Position numbers and translations under genes: made by a program | Shown: positions 28,850 to 38,680 of the stretch, one piece after another | Numbering within the stretch: the stretch's first letter is position 1 | Layout: every line of letters begins with the position of its first letter | Notes under the pieces: model-generated | The model's input: only the letters and a program-made list of their open reading frames with translations | Databases searched by the model: none | Told to the model about the DNA's origin: nothing | Assembly: GCF_008630495.1 (NCBI RefSeq) | Contig: NZ_VWOJ01000001.1 | Location: 248,001-312,000, forward strand | DNA: 64,000 nt | Origin: Alkalicaulis satelles | GTDB lineage: Bacteria > Pseudomonadota > Alphaproteobacteria > Caulobacterales > Maricaulaceae | Direction: 5' to 3'

Positions 28850-29425
28850 ATGCCCCAAGACTTCCGACCTGAAGATTTGCCTGCGCGCGTCGAAGCGTGG
28901 AAGCAGGTTATTCAAACGCAGATGCATTTTAATGATCTGTCTGTGCGCTCGCGCCAGCTTGGCTTGACGTTTGTGGTGGCGACCTTGGGCCTATCGGTAG
29001 TTATCGTCCTTCAATTCCCAGACGCGGGGCTGAATTCGATGGGGCGCTTTTGGCATGTCTCCGGTTTTTTGACGGCAGCATGCATACTTGCGATCATGGC
29101 TGTCAGAACGCTCGATCTTGGCGTTTATCACCGCATGCTGCGAGGTAGCGTAGCATTTCAACAAGCCGCAGACGCGAAAGGATTGTCGCAGGATCTCTTT
29201 GGCATGCCTGATGGGATGACCAAATATATCAGCGCGTATAGCCGCTCTGAAGGGGCCAGCTTCGATGATGCGGGCAAGGTAAGTATGGGGTCTGTGAGAA
29301 CGGCGGCTAACAAAGTGTCCTTATTTTATTGGTCAACAAAAGGCTTCTTGCTGGCGGTTACCTTATTGATTTTCTTCTTGGTTGAGCCATCAACTGGCGC
29401 ATCAGGCTCTGGCGCCGAAAAATGA
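28850..29425 (+). CDS. Small membrane protein of the AT-rich island (three helices)
   Basis: Protein of 191 residues. A soluble N-terminus with AWKQVIQTQMHFNDLSVRSR leads into two membrane helices (about 37-56 and 70-90), a central soluble loop of about 65 residues (RMLRGSVAFQQAADAKGLSQ and on), and a third helix at about 158-178. No enzymatic motif is visible. It forms an operon with the HAD gene: its stop overlaps that start as ATGA. The base composition is well below that of the neighbouring genes and drops further downstream, which suggests transfer from another genome. An open frame continues upstream to 28673, but ATG 28850 begins where protein-like sequence starts. I do not recognise the family; a membrane effector or sensor for the HAD partner is a guess. 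Confidence 0.65.
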   Translation: MPQDFRPEDLPARVEAWKQVIQTQMHFNDLSVRSRQLGLTFVVATLGLSVVIVLQFPDAGLNSMGRFWHVSGFLTAACILAIMAVRTLDLGVYHRMLRGSVAFQQAADAKGLSQDLFGMPDGMTKYISAYSRSEGASFDDAGKVSMGSVRTAANKVSLFYWSTKGFLLAVTLLIFFLVEPSTGASGSGAEK

Positions 29426-30270
29426 AAAAGCCAATAATTGCACTTGATGTAGACAATACCCTTTTCAACTGGGTTGATACTATTGTGCCCGCCATCCGTG
29501 AAATGATTTTCGAGGCGAGCAATATAACCGGATTAAATTTTGATCATATTGTAAATTCTTTGCAAAAGGAAAATAGGAAAAGGCACTCTGTTGAGCATCC
29601 CTACACGTTGGCTGAAACCGATATAATGAAGGCATATTATCAGGGAGCTTCGTTTAAGCATATTAAAGATAATTTGATGCCTGCTTTTGAGGCGTTCAAC
29701 GTTGTCCGTCAAAGTGGTTTGCGCCCTTATCCAGGTGTTGTCGAATTTTTATCCAAGGCCTGTAGCGAGTTCAGTCTCGTCGCATATACCGAATCCCATG
29801 TTCTGGGCACGTCATACAGGCTGCAAAAGCTTGATTTGGAAAAATATTTTTCAAAGGTTTACTGTGGAGATATTCATGCAGATGACGAAGAGAAGGCCCG
29901 GTTTGGCAGGGTGCTTTCTGGCCTTGATGGCGGCAAATACTCTCTTCTGGATTCAACGCTAAGAAAGCCATCGCCTCATGTGCTGGGAAGAATATCAAAA
30001 GACTCTGAATCTAAAATAATTGTGTATGTAGGCGATAGTCTATATAAAGATGTGTCCATGGCAAATTATTCCCAGGTCCGGTCCGCGTGGGCCAAATACG
30101 GGACGCATCATAAGCAAGAAAACTCGGATTTTCTGATCAGGATTTCGCATTGGGGACCTGCCGAGATTGAAGAATTCAAGGCGCAATCGCGCAGGCCGCC
30201 CCCCATTCCCGACCTGATCCTTGAGCACTCCTTATGCGAGTTGGAAGAGCTATTGCTCGACTACGCGTAA
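29422..30270 (+). CDS. HAD-superfamily hydrolase of the AT-rich island
   Basis: Protein of 282 residues. All four HAD motifs are seen: the nucleophile and acid Asp9 and Asp11 in ALDVDNTLF, Thr123 in AYTES, Lys182 in LRKPSP, and GDSLYKD (204-210). A helical cap lies between motif I and motif II. The protein is thus predicted to be an active, Mg-dependent phosphatase; the substrate could be a nucleotide, a polynucleotide end or a small phosphate, and the sequence does not say. It is strongly AT-rich and uses AT-ending codons (aaaaatatttt, ataatt), unlike its neighbours. The last 30 or so codons return to the local GC content. Translational coupling to the membrane protein gene points to a joint function. 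Confidence 0.8.
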   Translation: MKKPIIALDVDNTLFNWVDTIVPAIREMIFEASNITGLNFDHIVNSLQKENRKRHSVEHPYTLAETDIMKAYYQGASFKHIKDNLMPAFEAFNVVRQSGLRPYPGVVEFLSKACSEFSLVAYTESHVLGTSYRLQKLDLEKYFSKVYCGDIHADDEEKARFGRVLSGLDGGKYSLLDSTLRKPSPHVLGRISKDSESKIIVYVGDSLYKDVSMANYSQVRSAWAKYGTHHKQENSDFLIRISHWGPAEIEEFKAQSRRPPPIPDLILEHSLCELEELLLDYA

Positions 30271-30273
30271 GCC

Positions 30274-32403
30274 TCACCCCCCCAGCAAGCCGATAAGCTC
30301 CACCGCGCTCTGCGCGATCACCGTGCCCGGCGGGTACACCGCCGCCGCGCCCATGGATTTCAGCTCCGGCACGTCTTCGGGCGGGATGACGCCGCCGACC
30401 ACGATCAGCATGTCGCCGCGCCCGTCGGCTTCCAGGGCGGCCTTGAGGGCCGGAACCAGGGTGAGGTGGCCGGCGGCCAGTGACGAGGCGGCGACCACGT
30501 GGACATCGTTCTCCACCGCCTGGCGGGCGGCTTCCTCGGGCGTCTGGAAGAGCGGGCCGATATCCACGTCCCAGCCCAGATCGGCAAATGCGCTGGCGAC
30601 CACTTTCTGGCCGCGGTCATGGCCGTCCTGGCCCATTTTCGCGATGAGAATGCGCGGGCGCCGGCCCTCGGCCTGCGCGAATGTGTCGGCGGCTTCGCGC
30701 GCGCGGCGCACGGCCTCGTCATCGCCTGCAGCTTTCAAATACACCCCCTGGACCGAGCGGATCTCCGCGGTGTGGCGCCCGAACACCTTTTCCATGGCGT
30801 CTGACATTTCCCCCACCGTGGCGCGTGCGCGCGCCGCGTCAATACACGCTGCGAGCAGATTGCCGTCTGCGGCGGCGGCGCGCGAGAGCGCGTCCAGCGC
30901 GTTCTGACAGGCGGTTTCGTCGCGCTCGGCGCGCAGGCGCTTGAGCTTGGCGAGCTGCTGCTCGCGCACCTTGCGGTTATCGACTTTCAGGACCGGCACG
31001 TCCTCGGGCTCGGTCAGGCGGAACTTGTTGAGGCCGACAATGGTCTGGCGTCCCGAATCGATACGCGCCTGGGCGCGGGCGGCGGCTTCCTCGATGCGCA
31101 GCTTCGGCACGCCCTCTTCGATGGCCTTGGCCATGCCGCCCAGCGCGTCGATCTCGGCGATATGGTCCAGCGCGCGCGCAGCCAGATCATGGGTCAGGCG
31201 CTCGACAAAATAGGAGCCGCCCCAGGGGTCGATCGCCTCAGTCATCCCCGCTTCGGACTGCAGCACCAGCTGGGTGTTGCGGGCGATGCGCGCGGAGAAG
31301 TCGGTGGGCAGGGCCAGCGCCTCGTCCAGCGAGTTGGTGTGCAAAGACTGGGTGTGGCCGTCCACCGCGGCCATGGCCTCGATGGCGGTGCGGGCCACAT
31401 TGTTGAACACGTCCTGGGCGGTCAGCGACCAGCCCGAGGTCTGGCAGTGGGCGCGCAGGGACAGCGATTTGTCGCTCTTGGGCGCAAAGCGCGCCTTCAC
31501 CAGCCGCGCCCAGAGCAGGCGCGCCGCGCGCAGCTTGGCGATTTCCATGAAATAATTCATGGAAATGCCCCAGAAGAAGGACAGGCGCGGCGCGAAGGCG
31601 TCCACGTCCAGCCCCGCCTTCACGCCCGCAGCGATGTAATCGAGCCCGTCGGCCAGGGTGTAGGCCAGCTCCAGATCGGCCGGGGCGCCGGCCTCCTGCA
31701 TGTGATAGCCGGAGATGGAGATGGAGTTGTAGCGCGGCATCTCTTTGGCGGTGAAGGCGAAGATGTCGGAGATGATCCGCATGGAGGGCGCAGGCGGGAA
31801 GATATAGGTGTTGCGCACCATGAATTCTTTGAGGATGTCGTTCTGGATCGTGCCCGAGAGCTGGGCGGGCTTCACGCCCTGTTCCTCGGCGGCCACGATA
31901 TAGAGCGCCAGCACGGGAAGCACCGCGCCGTTCATGGTCATGGACACGCTCATTTCGTCCAGCGGTATGCCGTCGAAGAGCTGGCGCATGTCCAGAATGG
32001 AATCGATCGCGACGCCGGCCATGCCCACATCGCCGATGACGCGCGGATTATCGCTGTCATAGCCCCGGTGGGTGGCCAGATCGAAAGCCACCGACAGGCC
32101 CTTCTGCCCCGCCGCCAAATTGCGCCGGTAGAAGGCGTTGGACTCCGCCGCCGTGGAGAAGCCGGCATATTGGCGGATGGTCCAGGGCCGCTGGACATAC
32201 ATGGTGGGGTAGGGGCCCCGGTGGAACGGGGCCAGGCCCGGCAGGCCGGCGGTGAAGTCCAGCCCCTCGATGTGCTCCCGGTCATGGGCCGGCGCGATGG
32301 CGATGCCTTCGGCGGTCTCGAAAGCGGGCGCGTTCGATTGCGGCGCGGGCGCGGTGTCGGGCTGGCCCAGCTCCAGCGTGGTGAAATCGGGATGGCGGCT
32401 CAT
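30274..32403 (-). CDS. mutB: Methylmalonyl-CoA mutase, large (B12-binding) subunit
   Basis: Protein of 709 residues. The N-terminal TIM barrel shows [25 protein letters not shown] and [16 protein letters not shown], and the C-terminal cobalamin-binding domain shows [18 protein letters not shown], where the His replaces the dimethylbenzimidazole ligand. It rearranges (R)-methylmalonyl-CoA to succinyl-CoA, which feeds propionate into the TCA cycle. The start ATG overlaps the small-subunit stop (ATGA), so the subunits are made together; a longer in-frame reading to 32514 runs back into that gene and is not real. It converges with the AT-rich HAD gene, three bases away. Confidence 0.97.
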   Translation of the reverse strand: MSRHPDFTTLELGQPDTAPAPQSNAPAFETAEGIAIAPAHDREHIEGLDFTAGLPGLAPFHRGPYPTMYVQRPWTIRQYAGFSTAAESNAFYRRNLAAGQKGLSVAFDLATHRGYDSDNPRVIGDVGMAGVAIDSILDMRQLFDGIPLDEMSVSMTMNGAVLPVLALYIVAAEEQGVKPAQLSGTIQNDILKEFMVRNTYIFPPAPSMRIISDIFAFTAKEMPRYNSISISGYHMQEAGAPADLELAYTLADGLDYIAAGVKAGLDVDAFAPRLSFFWGISMNYFMEIAKLRAARLLWARLVKARFAPKSDKSLSLRAHCQTSGWSLTAQDVFNNVARTAIEAMAAVDGHTQSLHTNSLDEALALPTDFSARIARNTQLVLQSEAGMTEAIDPWGGSYFVERLTHDLAARALDHIAEIDALGGMAKAIEEGVPKLRIEEAAARAQARIDSGRQTIVGLNKFRLTEPEDVPVLKVDNRKVREQQLAKLKRLRAERDETACQNALDALSRAAAADGNLLAACIDAARARATVGEMSDAMEKVFGRHTAEIRSVQGVYLKAAGDDEAVRRAREAADTFAQAEGRRPRILIAKMGQDGHDRGQKVVASAFADLGWDVDIGPLFQTPEEAARQAVENDVHVVAASSLAAGHLTLVPALKAALEADGRGDMLIVVGGVIPPEDVPELKSMGAAAVYPPGTVIAQSAVELIGLLGG

Positions 32404-34223
32404 GACGCAACTCCCGTCACGGCGTGGGCGCGCGCGCCGTCGGCCAGCGCATCGCTTCGCATGTGAATGAAATGATCGATACCGCTTATGTCCAAGGGGC
32501 GCCCGGCCAGCCACACCTCGCGCGCGCCGGCGGATTTCAGTGCGGCGGCCAGCGCCGCGGCGTGCTCGCCATAGGCCGCATCGGTTCCGCAGATCACCGC
32601 CAGCGCCGCGCCCGAGGCTTTGAAGGCGTCAAGGCAGGCGTCCGGCGTGTCATGGGCTTCAGCCGGGATGGCAGCCACGCCCGCCACGGCGAGCCGGTTG
32701 GCGGCGAAGCTGGCGCGCGCGCTATAGGCTGCGGCCTCTCCGATGGTGGCGAGGAAGGCTTTCGGGCGCACGGGCTCGGCCGCCTCGCGCAGCGCCTCGA
32801 ACGGGGCGGCGAAGCGCACCGGCTCCAGCGCCGGCCAGGGCCGGGGCGCGTCCGGCGCGGGTCCGAAGGACGCCGGCGCCGGGCCGGTCTCGACCTTGCG
32901 CGCGTCCAGCTCGGGATAGGCGGTGACGCCGATCAGGGCGTCAGAGCCCCTGGCGTAGCGGGCGGCGCGTTTGGCCGCCATCTCCGCCACGTCTCGCGCG
33001 AAGGCGCCCGAGGCGATGATGCGGGCCGCGCCGCCGTCCTTTTCGATGGCCTGGAAACGGGTCCAGGCGTTTTGCGCCAGGCGCTCGGCTAGGGTCTCGT
33101 GCAGATAGCCGCCGCCCGCCGGATCGGCGGTGCGGCCCACATGGCTCTCTTCCATCAGCAGGATGTGGAGATTGCGCGCCAGGCGCCGGGCAAAGCGCGT
33201 GGACGCTCCCATGGCGTGGGTGAAGGCGCGCACCTCCACGCTGTCCGCCCCGCCCGCCGCGGCGGCGAGCCCGGCGCAGGCATTGCGGATGAGATTGGTG
33301 TAGGGATCGCGCGCCGACAGCATGCGCGCGCCGGTGACCGCGTGGAGTTTCAGCGCGCGCGCGTCAGCGCTGACGCCGAAAGCTTCCAGAATGCGCGACC
33401 ACAGCCGGCGCAGGGCGCGCAGTTTGGCGATGGTCAGGTGCACATCGGCGTCGGCGCCCAGCGTCACCTCTATGGCGCCCGCCGCCGCATCGGCGTCCAG
33501 CCCGGCATCGATCAGCGCGCGCATCCACGCCGCCCCGGCCGCACAGGCATAGGCCAGTTCCTGGCCCTCGCTGGCGCCGGCCTCATACACGTCATGGGCG
33601 CGGATGGTGACCGGGGTGAGGGCCGGAAAGGCGCCCAGCGCCAGCAGCGCGGCTTGCACATGGGCGCCATCGGGCAGGGTCAGGCCCAGCCCGCCGCGCA
33701 CGCCATCACGCTGATAGCCCTGCTGTTTGAGCCAGGTGATGAAATGCGCGCCCGCGTCCGGCGCATCAAAGGCGGGCGCCAGCCAGACCGGGGCGAGATC
33801 GGCCATCACGCCGTCCAGGGTGCGGGCCAGATCGTCGTAGGAACGCACCGCCACGCCCGCGCGGCCCGTGGGATCAAGGCTCAGCGTGATCTCGCTGACC
33901 CCGCCGGCCAGATCATCGAGAATCGCGGCGTTGGCGTCCTGCGGATCAGCGAGATCGGCGCGCTGGCGGATGGCCCAGGGCAGGAAGGCGTCGCGCTCAG
34001 GTCTGGCGCCCCGGATGAAGGGCGCCGCGCCCGGCGCGCCGGGATCGCAGGCCTCATCGAGGTCAGCACGGGTAAAAAGCGGCCCGCGTGCCAGCCCGTC
34101 GAGCGTCTGGCGCACCAGGCTCTCATAGGGCGCGCCCTTGAGCGCGCCGTCCGCCAGCGCGCGCCAGTCCTCTAGGGAAGGGGCCGCAAATCCCTCGGCC
34201 AGGGGGCGTACAGAATGCGTCAT
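32400..34223 (-). CDS. mutA: Methylmalonyl-CoA mutase, small subunit
   Basis: Protein of 607 residues, partner of the large subunit encoded directly downstream. It has the mutase barrel fold ([60 protein letters not shown]), but the C-terminal domain lacks the DGHDRG-type cobalamin ligand motif, as expected for the non-catalytic subunit of the heterodimeric enzyme. ATG 34223 is preferred; a GTG at 34229 is two codons earlier. I looked for a cobalamin riboswitch in the 158 bases upstream and saw none. Confidence 0.93.
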   Translation of the reverse strand: MTHSVRPLAEGFAAPSLEDWRALADGALKGAPYESLVRQTLDGLARGPLFTRADLDEACDPGAPGAAPFIRGARPERDAFLPWAIRQRADLADPQDANAAILDDLAGGVSEITLSLDPTGRAGVAVRSYDDLARTLDGVMADLAPVWLAPAFDAPDAGAHFITWLKQQGYQRDGVRGGLGLTLPDGAHVQAALLALGAFPALTPVTIRAHDVYEAGASEGQELAYACAAGAAWMRALIDAGLDADAAAGAIEVTLGADADVHLTIAKLRALRRLWSRILEAFGVSADARALKLHAVTGARMLSARDPYTNLIRNACAGLAAAAGGADSVEVRAFTHAMGASTRFARRLARNLHILLMEESHVGRTADPAGGGYLHETLAERLAQNAWTRFQAIEKDGGAARIIASGAFARDVAEMAAKRAARYARGSDALIGVTAYPELDARKVETGPAPASFGPAPDAPRPWPALEPVRFAAPFEALREAAEPVRPKAFLATIGEAAAYSARASFAANRLAVAGVAAIPAEAHDTPDACLDAFKASGAALAVICGTDAAYGEHAAALAAALKSAGAREVWLAGRPLDISGIDHFIHMRSDALADGARAHAVTGVAS

Positions 34224-34381
34224 GGCCACGGGGATTACACCGCGTGCGCCCCGCCGCCAAGCGGTGGGGGCGGCTTGAAGCGCGGGCAGGGCAGGCGGGG
34301 ATAGGGCGCGCGTCTGTCCGCGTGCCGGTCCGGCGCAGCTAGGCTGCGGCCCATGACATATCCTCCCGCGAAGGACGCGCC

Positions 34382-35989
34382 ATGAGCGACGCCACCCCCC
34401 GCCTGGGCCTGCCCTGGCTGATGCCGGCCCAGGCCCAGAAGCATGTGACGGTCAACGAGACCCTGTCGCGCCTGGATGCGCTGGTGCAGGCGCGCGCGCT
34501 CAGCGCCAGCGTGACGGCGCAACCGTCCGGCCCCCAGGACGGCGATTGCTACATCCTGCCCGACGGCGCCGGGGGCGAGGCCTGGGACGCATTCGCGCCC
34601 GGCGCGCTGGCCTGGTTCCAGGACGGCGTCTGGGAGGCGGTCGCGCCGCGCGCGGGGCTGGTGGCGTTTGTCGAAGACGATGGCGCGCTAAAGGTCCATG
34701 ACGGGACCGCCTGGCGCGATGCGGGCGCGCTGATCGCCATCCTGTCCAATCTGCAGCGCCTGGGCGTCGGGACCGAACCCGATGACGTCAACCGCTTCGC
34801 CGCCAAGCTCAACACCGCGCTCTGGACCGCGCTCACCGAAGGCGAGGGCGGCACGGGCGATCTGCGCTACACGCTCAACAAGGAAGGGCCGGAACATGTG
34901 CTTTCGCTCCTGTTCCAGTCGGGCTGGAGCGGGCGGGCCGAGCTGGGCCTGACGGGGACCGATGACGTCTCCTTGCGCGTCTCGCCGGACGGGTCTGAGT
35001 GGTTCGAGGCGCTGCGCGTGGAGCGCGCCACCGGCGCAGCGCATATGGGCGCGCTCAGCCTTGAGGCGCTCAATGGCGGACAGCTGGCGGGCCTGCGCAA
35101 TCAGGTGATCAATGGCCGCTTCGATGTGTGGCAGCGCGGGCCTTCGGCCTATCCCGATATGTGGCGCCAGCTCAGCAGCGGCGGGGGAAGCGTCAGCGCG
35201 TCGCGTGAGGATCATCCATCCGGCCAGAGCGATGTCCCGGGCGGCGGCGCGCATTTTCTGCGCTGGAGCGTGGCCGGCTCGCCCTCATCGGCGCCGGCCA
35301 TCGCCACGCGCATCGAGGATGCGCGCACCCTGTCGGGCGGCCAGGCGGCGCTGAGTTTTTACGTGCGCAGCGATGCAGAGCGCACGCTGCAGGTCCGGCT
35401 GATCCAGAATTTCGGGTCGGGCGGTTCACCCGGCGTGCATCTGGCTGACCAGGTCGTGGCCTGTGATGGCGATTGGCGCCGTGTGGTGCTGGTGTTCAGC
35501 CTGCCTTCGGTCGCGGGCAAGACCATCGGGCCAGGCAGTTTTCTCGAGGTGCGCGTCACCGGGGCGGCCGAGGCCCTGAGCTGTGACTTTGATCTGATCC
35601 AGCTTGAAGCCGGCCCGCTGGCCAGCCTGTTCGAGCATCGCCCCATAGCGCTGGAGCGCCAGCTGTGCCTGCGCTATTTCGAGCGTCTCGAGGCCCTCCA
35701 TGCCTATGGGTGTTTTGCGCTGGGGTATTCGGTCAACGCCAGTCAAAGCCGGACCTTGCTGACCCACCATCCCAAGCGCGCCACGCCTAGCTATAGCGCC
35801 TCGGGCGGGTTTGAGTTCCTGCCCTCCCTGCTCGGCGACATTGATTCTCTGTCTTTCTCCCGTCCGGCCACGGGCCGGGTGGAGCTGGTCGCCCATGTCA
35901 CGGGCGGCAGCGCGTCTTCGGGCCTGTGCGCCATGCTGCGCGCGGCCAATGACGAAACGGTTCATATCGATATCTCTGCGGAGCTGTGA
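34382..35989 (+). CDS. DUF2793 protein with phage/GTA tail-fibre-like C-terminus
   Basis: Protein of 535 residues. The N-terminus (RLGLPWLMPAQAQKHVTVNE, then LDALVQARALSAS) is the DUF2793 signature, a family linked to gene-transfer-agent and phage tail regions of alphaproteobacteria. Residues about 235 onward (GLRNQVINGRFDVWQRGPSA, LSFYVRSDAERTLQVRLIQN, PLASLFEHRPIALERQLCLR) look like a carbohydrate-binding beta-sandwich as found in phage tail fibres. So it is probably a receptor-binding fibre that sits at the tip of a tail. No capsid, terminase or other tail genes are nearby, so it is an orphan module that would work with structural genes elsewhere. A 60-residue gene follows three bases downstream. 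Confidence 0.8.
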   Translation: MSDATPRLGLPWLMPAQAQKHVTVNETLSRLDALVQARALSASVTAQPSGPQDGDCYILPDGAGGEAWDAFAPGALAWFQDGVWEAVAPRAGLVAFVEDDGALKVHDGTAWRDAGALIAILSNLQRLGVGTEPDDVNRFAAKLNTALWTALTEGEGGTGDLRYTLNKEGPEHVLSLLFQSGWSGRAELGLTGTDDVSLRVSPDGSEWFEALRVERATGAAHMGALSLEALNGGQLAGLRNQVINGRFDVWQRGPSAYPDMWRQLSSGGGSVSASREDHPSGQSDVPGGGAHFLRWSVAGSPSSAPAIATRIEDARTLSGGQAALSFYVRSDAERTLQVRLIQNFGSGGSPGVHLADQVVACDGDWRRVVLVFSLPSVAGKTIGPGSFLEVRVTGAAEALSCDFDLIQLEAGPLASLFEHRPIALERQLCLRYFERLEALHAYGCFALGYSVNASQSRTLLTHHPKRATPSYSASGGFEFLPSLLGDIDSLSFSRPATGRVELVAHVTGGSASSGLCAMLRAANDETVHIDISAEL

Positions 35990-35992
35990 GCG

Positions 35993-36175
35993 ATGAGCTA
36001 TATCCGGGCCGAATGGAGCGATGACAGCCAGACCATGATCCGCGCCGAGCGCGCGGACGGGTCCATTGTGTTCATCCCGCCAGACCCGGCCAATGCCGAT
36101 TACCGGGTCCTGACGGGCGAGGACGGGGCGCCGGCTGTGGAGATTGAACCCTATGAAGAGACCGGCCCGGACTGA
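35993..36175 (+). CDS. Small protein coupled to the tail-fibre-like gene
   Basis: Protein of 60 residues, starting three bases after the stop of the fibre-like gene, so almost certainly cotranscribed. The centre FIPPDPANADYRVL resembles the short XkdW-like or tail-assembly proteins often found just after phage fibre genes (IPxDPxNxDY pattern). The role may be a fibre-associated or assembly partner; this is inference from position and pattern. Confidence 0.65.
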   Translation: MSYIRAEWSDDSQTMIRAERADGSIVFIPPDPANADYRVLTGEDGAPAVEIEPYEETGPD

Positions 36176-36277
36176 GCGGGGCGCTGGAGGCCGGGCCAGG
36201 GCGCCCTTGCCGGGTTGGCGCGGCGTGAAAATATGCCAGTTTGCGCGTCTGACTGAAGCAGACGGGGCGCTGCCGGC

Positions 36278-38128
36278 ATGACCCTCGATCAGGGGCTGAT
36301 CCTTCTCATCCTCGCTTGCGCCATGGGCCTGTTCCTGTGGGGCAGGCTGCGCCATGACATCGTGGCGCTGTGCGCGCTGATGGCGTGCGTGCTGGCCGGG
36401 CTGGTTGAGCCTGCAACCGCGTTTGCCGGATTCGGCCATCCCGCCGTGATCACCGTGGCCTGCGTGCTGGTGCTCAGCAAGGGATTGCAGACCTCCGGCG
36501 CGGTGGACGTGATCGCCCGCCACGCCCTGCCGTCCGGGGCCGGGCTTCTGGTCTCCATGGGCTCGCTTGTGGCGCTGGGCGCAGTGCTGTCAGGCTTCAT
36601 GAACAATGTGGGCGCCATGGCGCTGCTGATGCCGGTGGCGGTGCGCCTGGCGGGCCGCTTCGACATGGCGCCGGGCCAGGTGCTGATGCCGCTGGCCTTC
36701 GGGACCATACTGGGCGGCATGACCACGCTGATCGGCACGCCGCCCAATCTGATCGTGTCGGGCTTCCGCGCCGATCTGGCCGGCGAGGGCTTCGCCATGT
36801 TCGACTTCACGCCCGTGGGGCTGGCGGTGGCGGGCGCTGGCCTGGTGTTCGTGCTGCTGGCTGCGCGCTGGCTGGTGCCGGCCAATCGTTCGGGCGGCGA
36901 GGACGAGTTCACCACCGGCGCCTATATGACCGAGGCGCGCGTGGGCGCCAAAAGCCGGGCGGCGGGGCTGACCCTGCGCCAGGTGGAGGATCTGTTTGAG
37001 GATGCGGACGCCCAGGTGCTGGCCATTATCCGCAAGGATGTGCGCATCACCGCGCCCCACCGCCGGCGCAAGGTGCTGGCCGGCGATATTCTGGTGCTGG
37101 AAGCCGATGTGGAGGATCTGCCCGATGTGCTCTCGGCCCTGGGGGTGAAGCTGGAGGAGCGCGGCGCCTCCACACCGGCGCGCGCCGAGGCGCGCGACAC
37201 CGCCTCCACCCGGTCAAAGGCCCGCGACAGCGAGGACGGGGAGGGCGCGCGCACGCGCGATGACGGGTCTGATGAAATCGTCCTGCGCGAGTTCGTGGTG
37301 CTGCCCGAAGCTCTGATGACGGGCCGCTCGGCGCGCGATCTTCACTTGCGCACCCGGTTCGGCATCAATCTGCTGGCGGTGTCGCGTGACGGCCAGCGCT
37401 CGCGCGCGCGCCTGCGCACCATGAAAATCCGCGCCGGTGATCTGCTCCTGCTGGAAGGCGCGCCCGAGGCGCTGGCCGATTTCGCCTCCGATATGGGCCT
37501 GGCCCCGCTGGCCGAGCGCGAACTGCGCGTGCCCGAACCGCGCAAGGCCATCATCGCCAGCGTGATCATGGCCGGCGCAGTGGGCGGGGCGGCGTTCGGG
37601 CTATTGCCCGCAGCCATCTCCTTCGCCATGGGGGTGGCGGCTTCGATGATCACCGCCACCGTGCCGCCGCGCACCGCCTATCAGGCGATTGACTGGCCGG
37701 TGGTGGTGCTGCTGGCCGCGCTGATCCCGGTGGCCGGCGCCATGGAGACCACGGGCGTGGCCGGCCTGATCGCCGACGGCCTCATCGGCACGGTGGCCAT
37801 GGGCAACGCCATTCTGGCGCTGGCGGCGATCCTGATCGTGACCATGTTCCTGTCAGACCTGATGAACAACGCCGCCACCGCCGCGGTGATGTGCCCGGTG
37901 GCCATCGGCGCGGCGGCGGTGCTGGGAGTGAATGCGGACGCCTTCCTGATGGCGGTGGCCATCGGCGCCTCATGCGCCTTCCTCACCCCTATCGGCCATC
38001 AGAACAATACGCTGATCCTGGGGCCGGGGGGCTTCCGTTTCGGCGATTACTGGCGTCTGGGCCTGCCGCTGGAAGCCGTGGTGGTGGCGGTCAGCCTGCC
38101 CATGCTGTTGTGGATCTGGCCGCTGTGA
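36278..38128 (+). CDS. SLC13/DASS-family permease with internal RCK_C (TrkA-C) domains
   Basis: Protein of 616 residues. The N-terminal half holds membrane helices with the family loop GFMNNVGAMALLMPVA and GMTTLIGTPPNLIV; the C-terminal half repeats the pattern in FLSDLMNNAATAAVMCPVA and FLTPIGHQNNTLILGP. Between them lies a cytoplasmic region of about 300 residues with two TrkA-C-like domains (GLTLRQVEDLFEDADAQVLA and VVLPEALMTGRSARDLHLR, GDLLLLEGAPEAL). Such proteins import anions such as sulfate or dicarboxylates with sodium, and the RCK domains bind a ligand that regulates them. The exact substrate cannot be read from the sequence. Confidence 0.88.
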   Translation: MTLDQGLILLILACAMGLFLWGRLRHDIVALCALMACVLAGLVEPATAFAGFGHPAVITVACVLVLSKGLQTSGAVDVIARHALPSGAGLLVSMGSLVALGAVLSGFMNNVGAMALLMPVAVRLAGRFDMAPGQVLMPLAFGTILGGMTTLIGTPPNLIVSGFRADLAGEGFAMFDFTPVGLAVAGAGLVFVLLAARWLVPANRSGGEDEFTTGAYMTEARVGAKSRAAGLTLRQVEDLFEDADAQVLAIIRKDVRITAPHRRRKVLAGDILVLEADVEDLPDVLSALGVKLEERGASTPARAEARDTASTRSKARDSEDGEGARTRDDGSDEIVLREFVVLPEALMTGRSARDLHLRTRFGINLLAVSRDGQRSRARLRTMKIRAGDLLLLEGAPEALADFASDMGLAPLAERELRVPEPRKAIIASVIMAGAVGGAAFGLLPAAISFAMGVAASMITATVPPRTAYQAIDWPVVVLLAALIPVAGAMETTGVAGLIADGLIGTVAMGNAILALAAILIVTMFLSDLMNNAATAAVMCPVAIGAAAVLGVNADAFLMAVAIGASCAFLTPIGHQNNTLILGPGGFRFGDYWRLGLPLEAVVVAVSLPMLLWIWPL

Positions 38129-38135
38129 GGCGCGT

Positions 38136-38498
38136 TCAGCGCGCCAGCGCGCCGGTCACGGCCCGGATCAGCGCCATGGCGCCCAGCACCAGCACGGTGG
38201 ATGCGAGCATGAGCAACATGAACATCACCGGCGCGCCCGACAGATAAAGCGTCAGCCGGGCCGCATCCCCGGCGCCCAGCGGGGAGTTGAGGATCACGTT
38301 CGAGACCCAGTTGCCGGCCTTGAACAGGGCCTTGAGCACGCCCGGATTGTCGTTTTCGAGCCATAAAAACAGCACCAGCGTCGTGGCCGGGATGGCCATC
38401 AGCGTCAGCCCGGTGCGCACCGCCCATCCGGTGAAGGCCGCTGCTGGCCCTGCAGATGATGCAGGCGCAGGCGCATGGATTTCAGACATGTTCGGCAT
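38136..38498 (-). CDS. Small two-helix membrane protein of unknown function
   Basis: Protein of 120 residues, with membrane helices at about 25-45 (FTGWAVRTGLTLMAIPATTLVLFLW region) and 88-112 (APVMFMLLMLASTVLVLGAMAL). Methionine 1 or 4 may start it. It converges with the transporter gene, seven bases away. No family is recognised. The 182-base gap to the next gene carries no clear feature beyond that gene's likely promoter. Confidence 0.55.
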   Translation of the reverse strand: MPNMSEIHAPAPASSAGPAAAFTGWAVRTGLTLMAIPATTLVLFLWLENDNPGVLKALFKAGNWVSNVILNSPLGAGDAARLTLYLSGAPVMFMLLMLASTVLVLGAMALIRAVTGALAR

Positions 38499-38680
38499 CG
38501 CACCCTCCCCGGTCCCGCCGCCAGCGGCGTCAGCCCTAACCTTCGCGGCGCACCGGCGCGGTACTGTGGCGCAATTGCGGCGATTTCCCGGCGAGGGACC
38601 GGCGAGGCGATCAGGCTTTGCCCTGAGTGCGATTGCGGTCTAGAACCGTTCTGAGGGGAACACGAACCGGCTGGACCATA

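Noticed and set aside
34224-34381. Cobalamin riboswitch before the B12-dependent mutase genes
   Set aside because: I could not find the B12 box or the expected length of structured leader.
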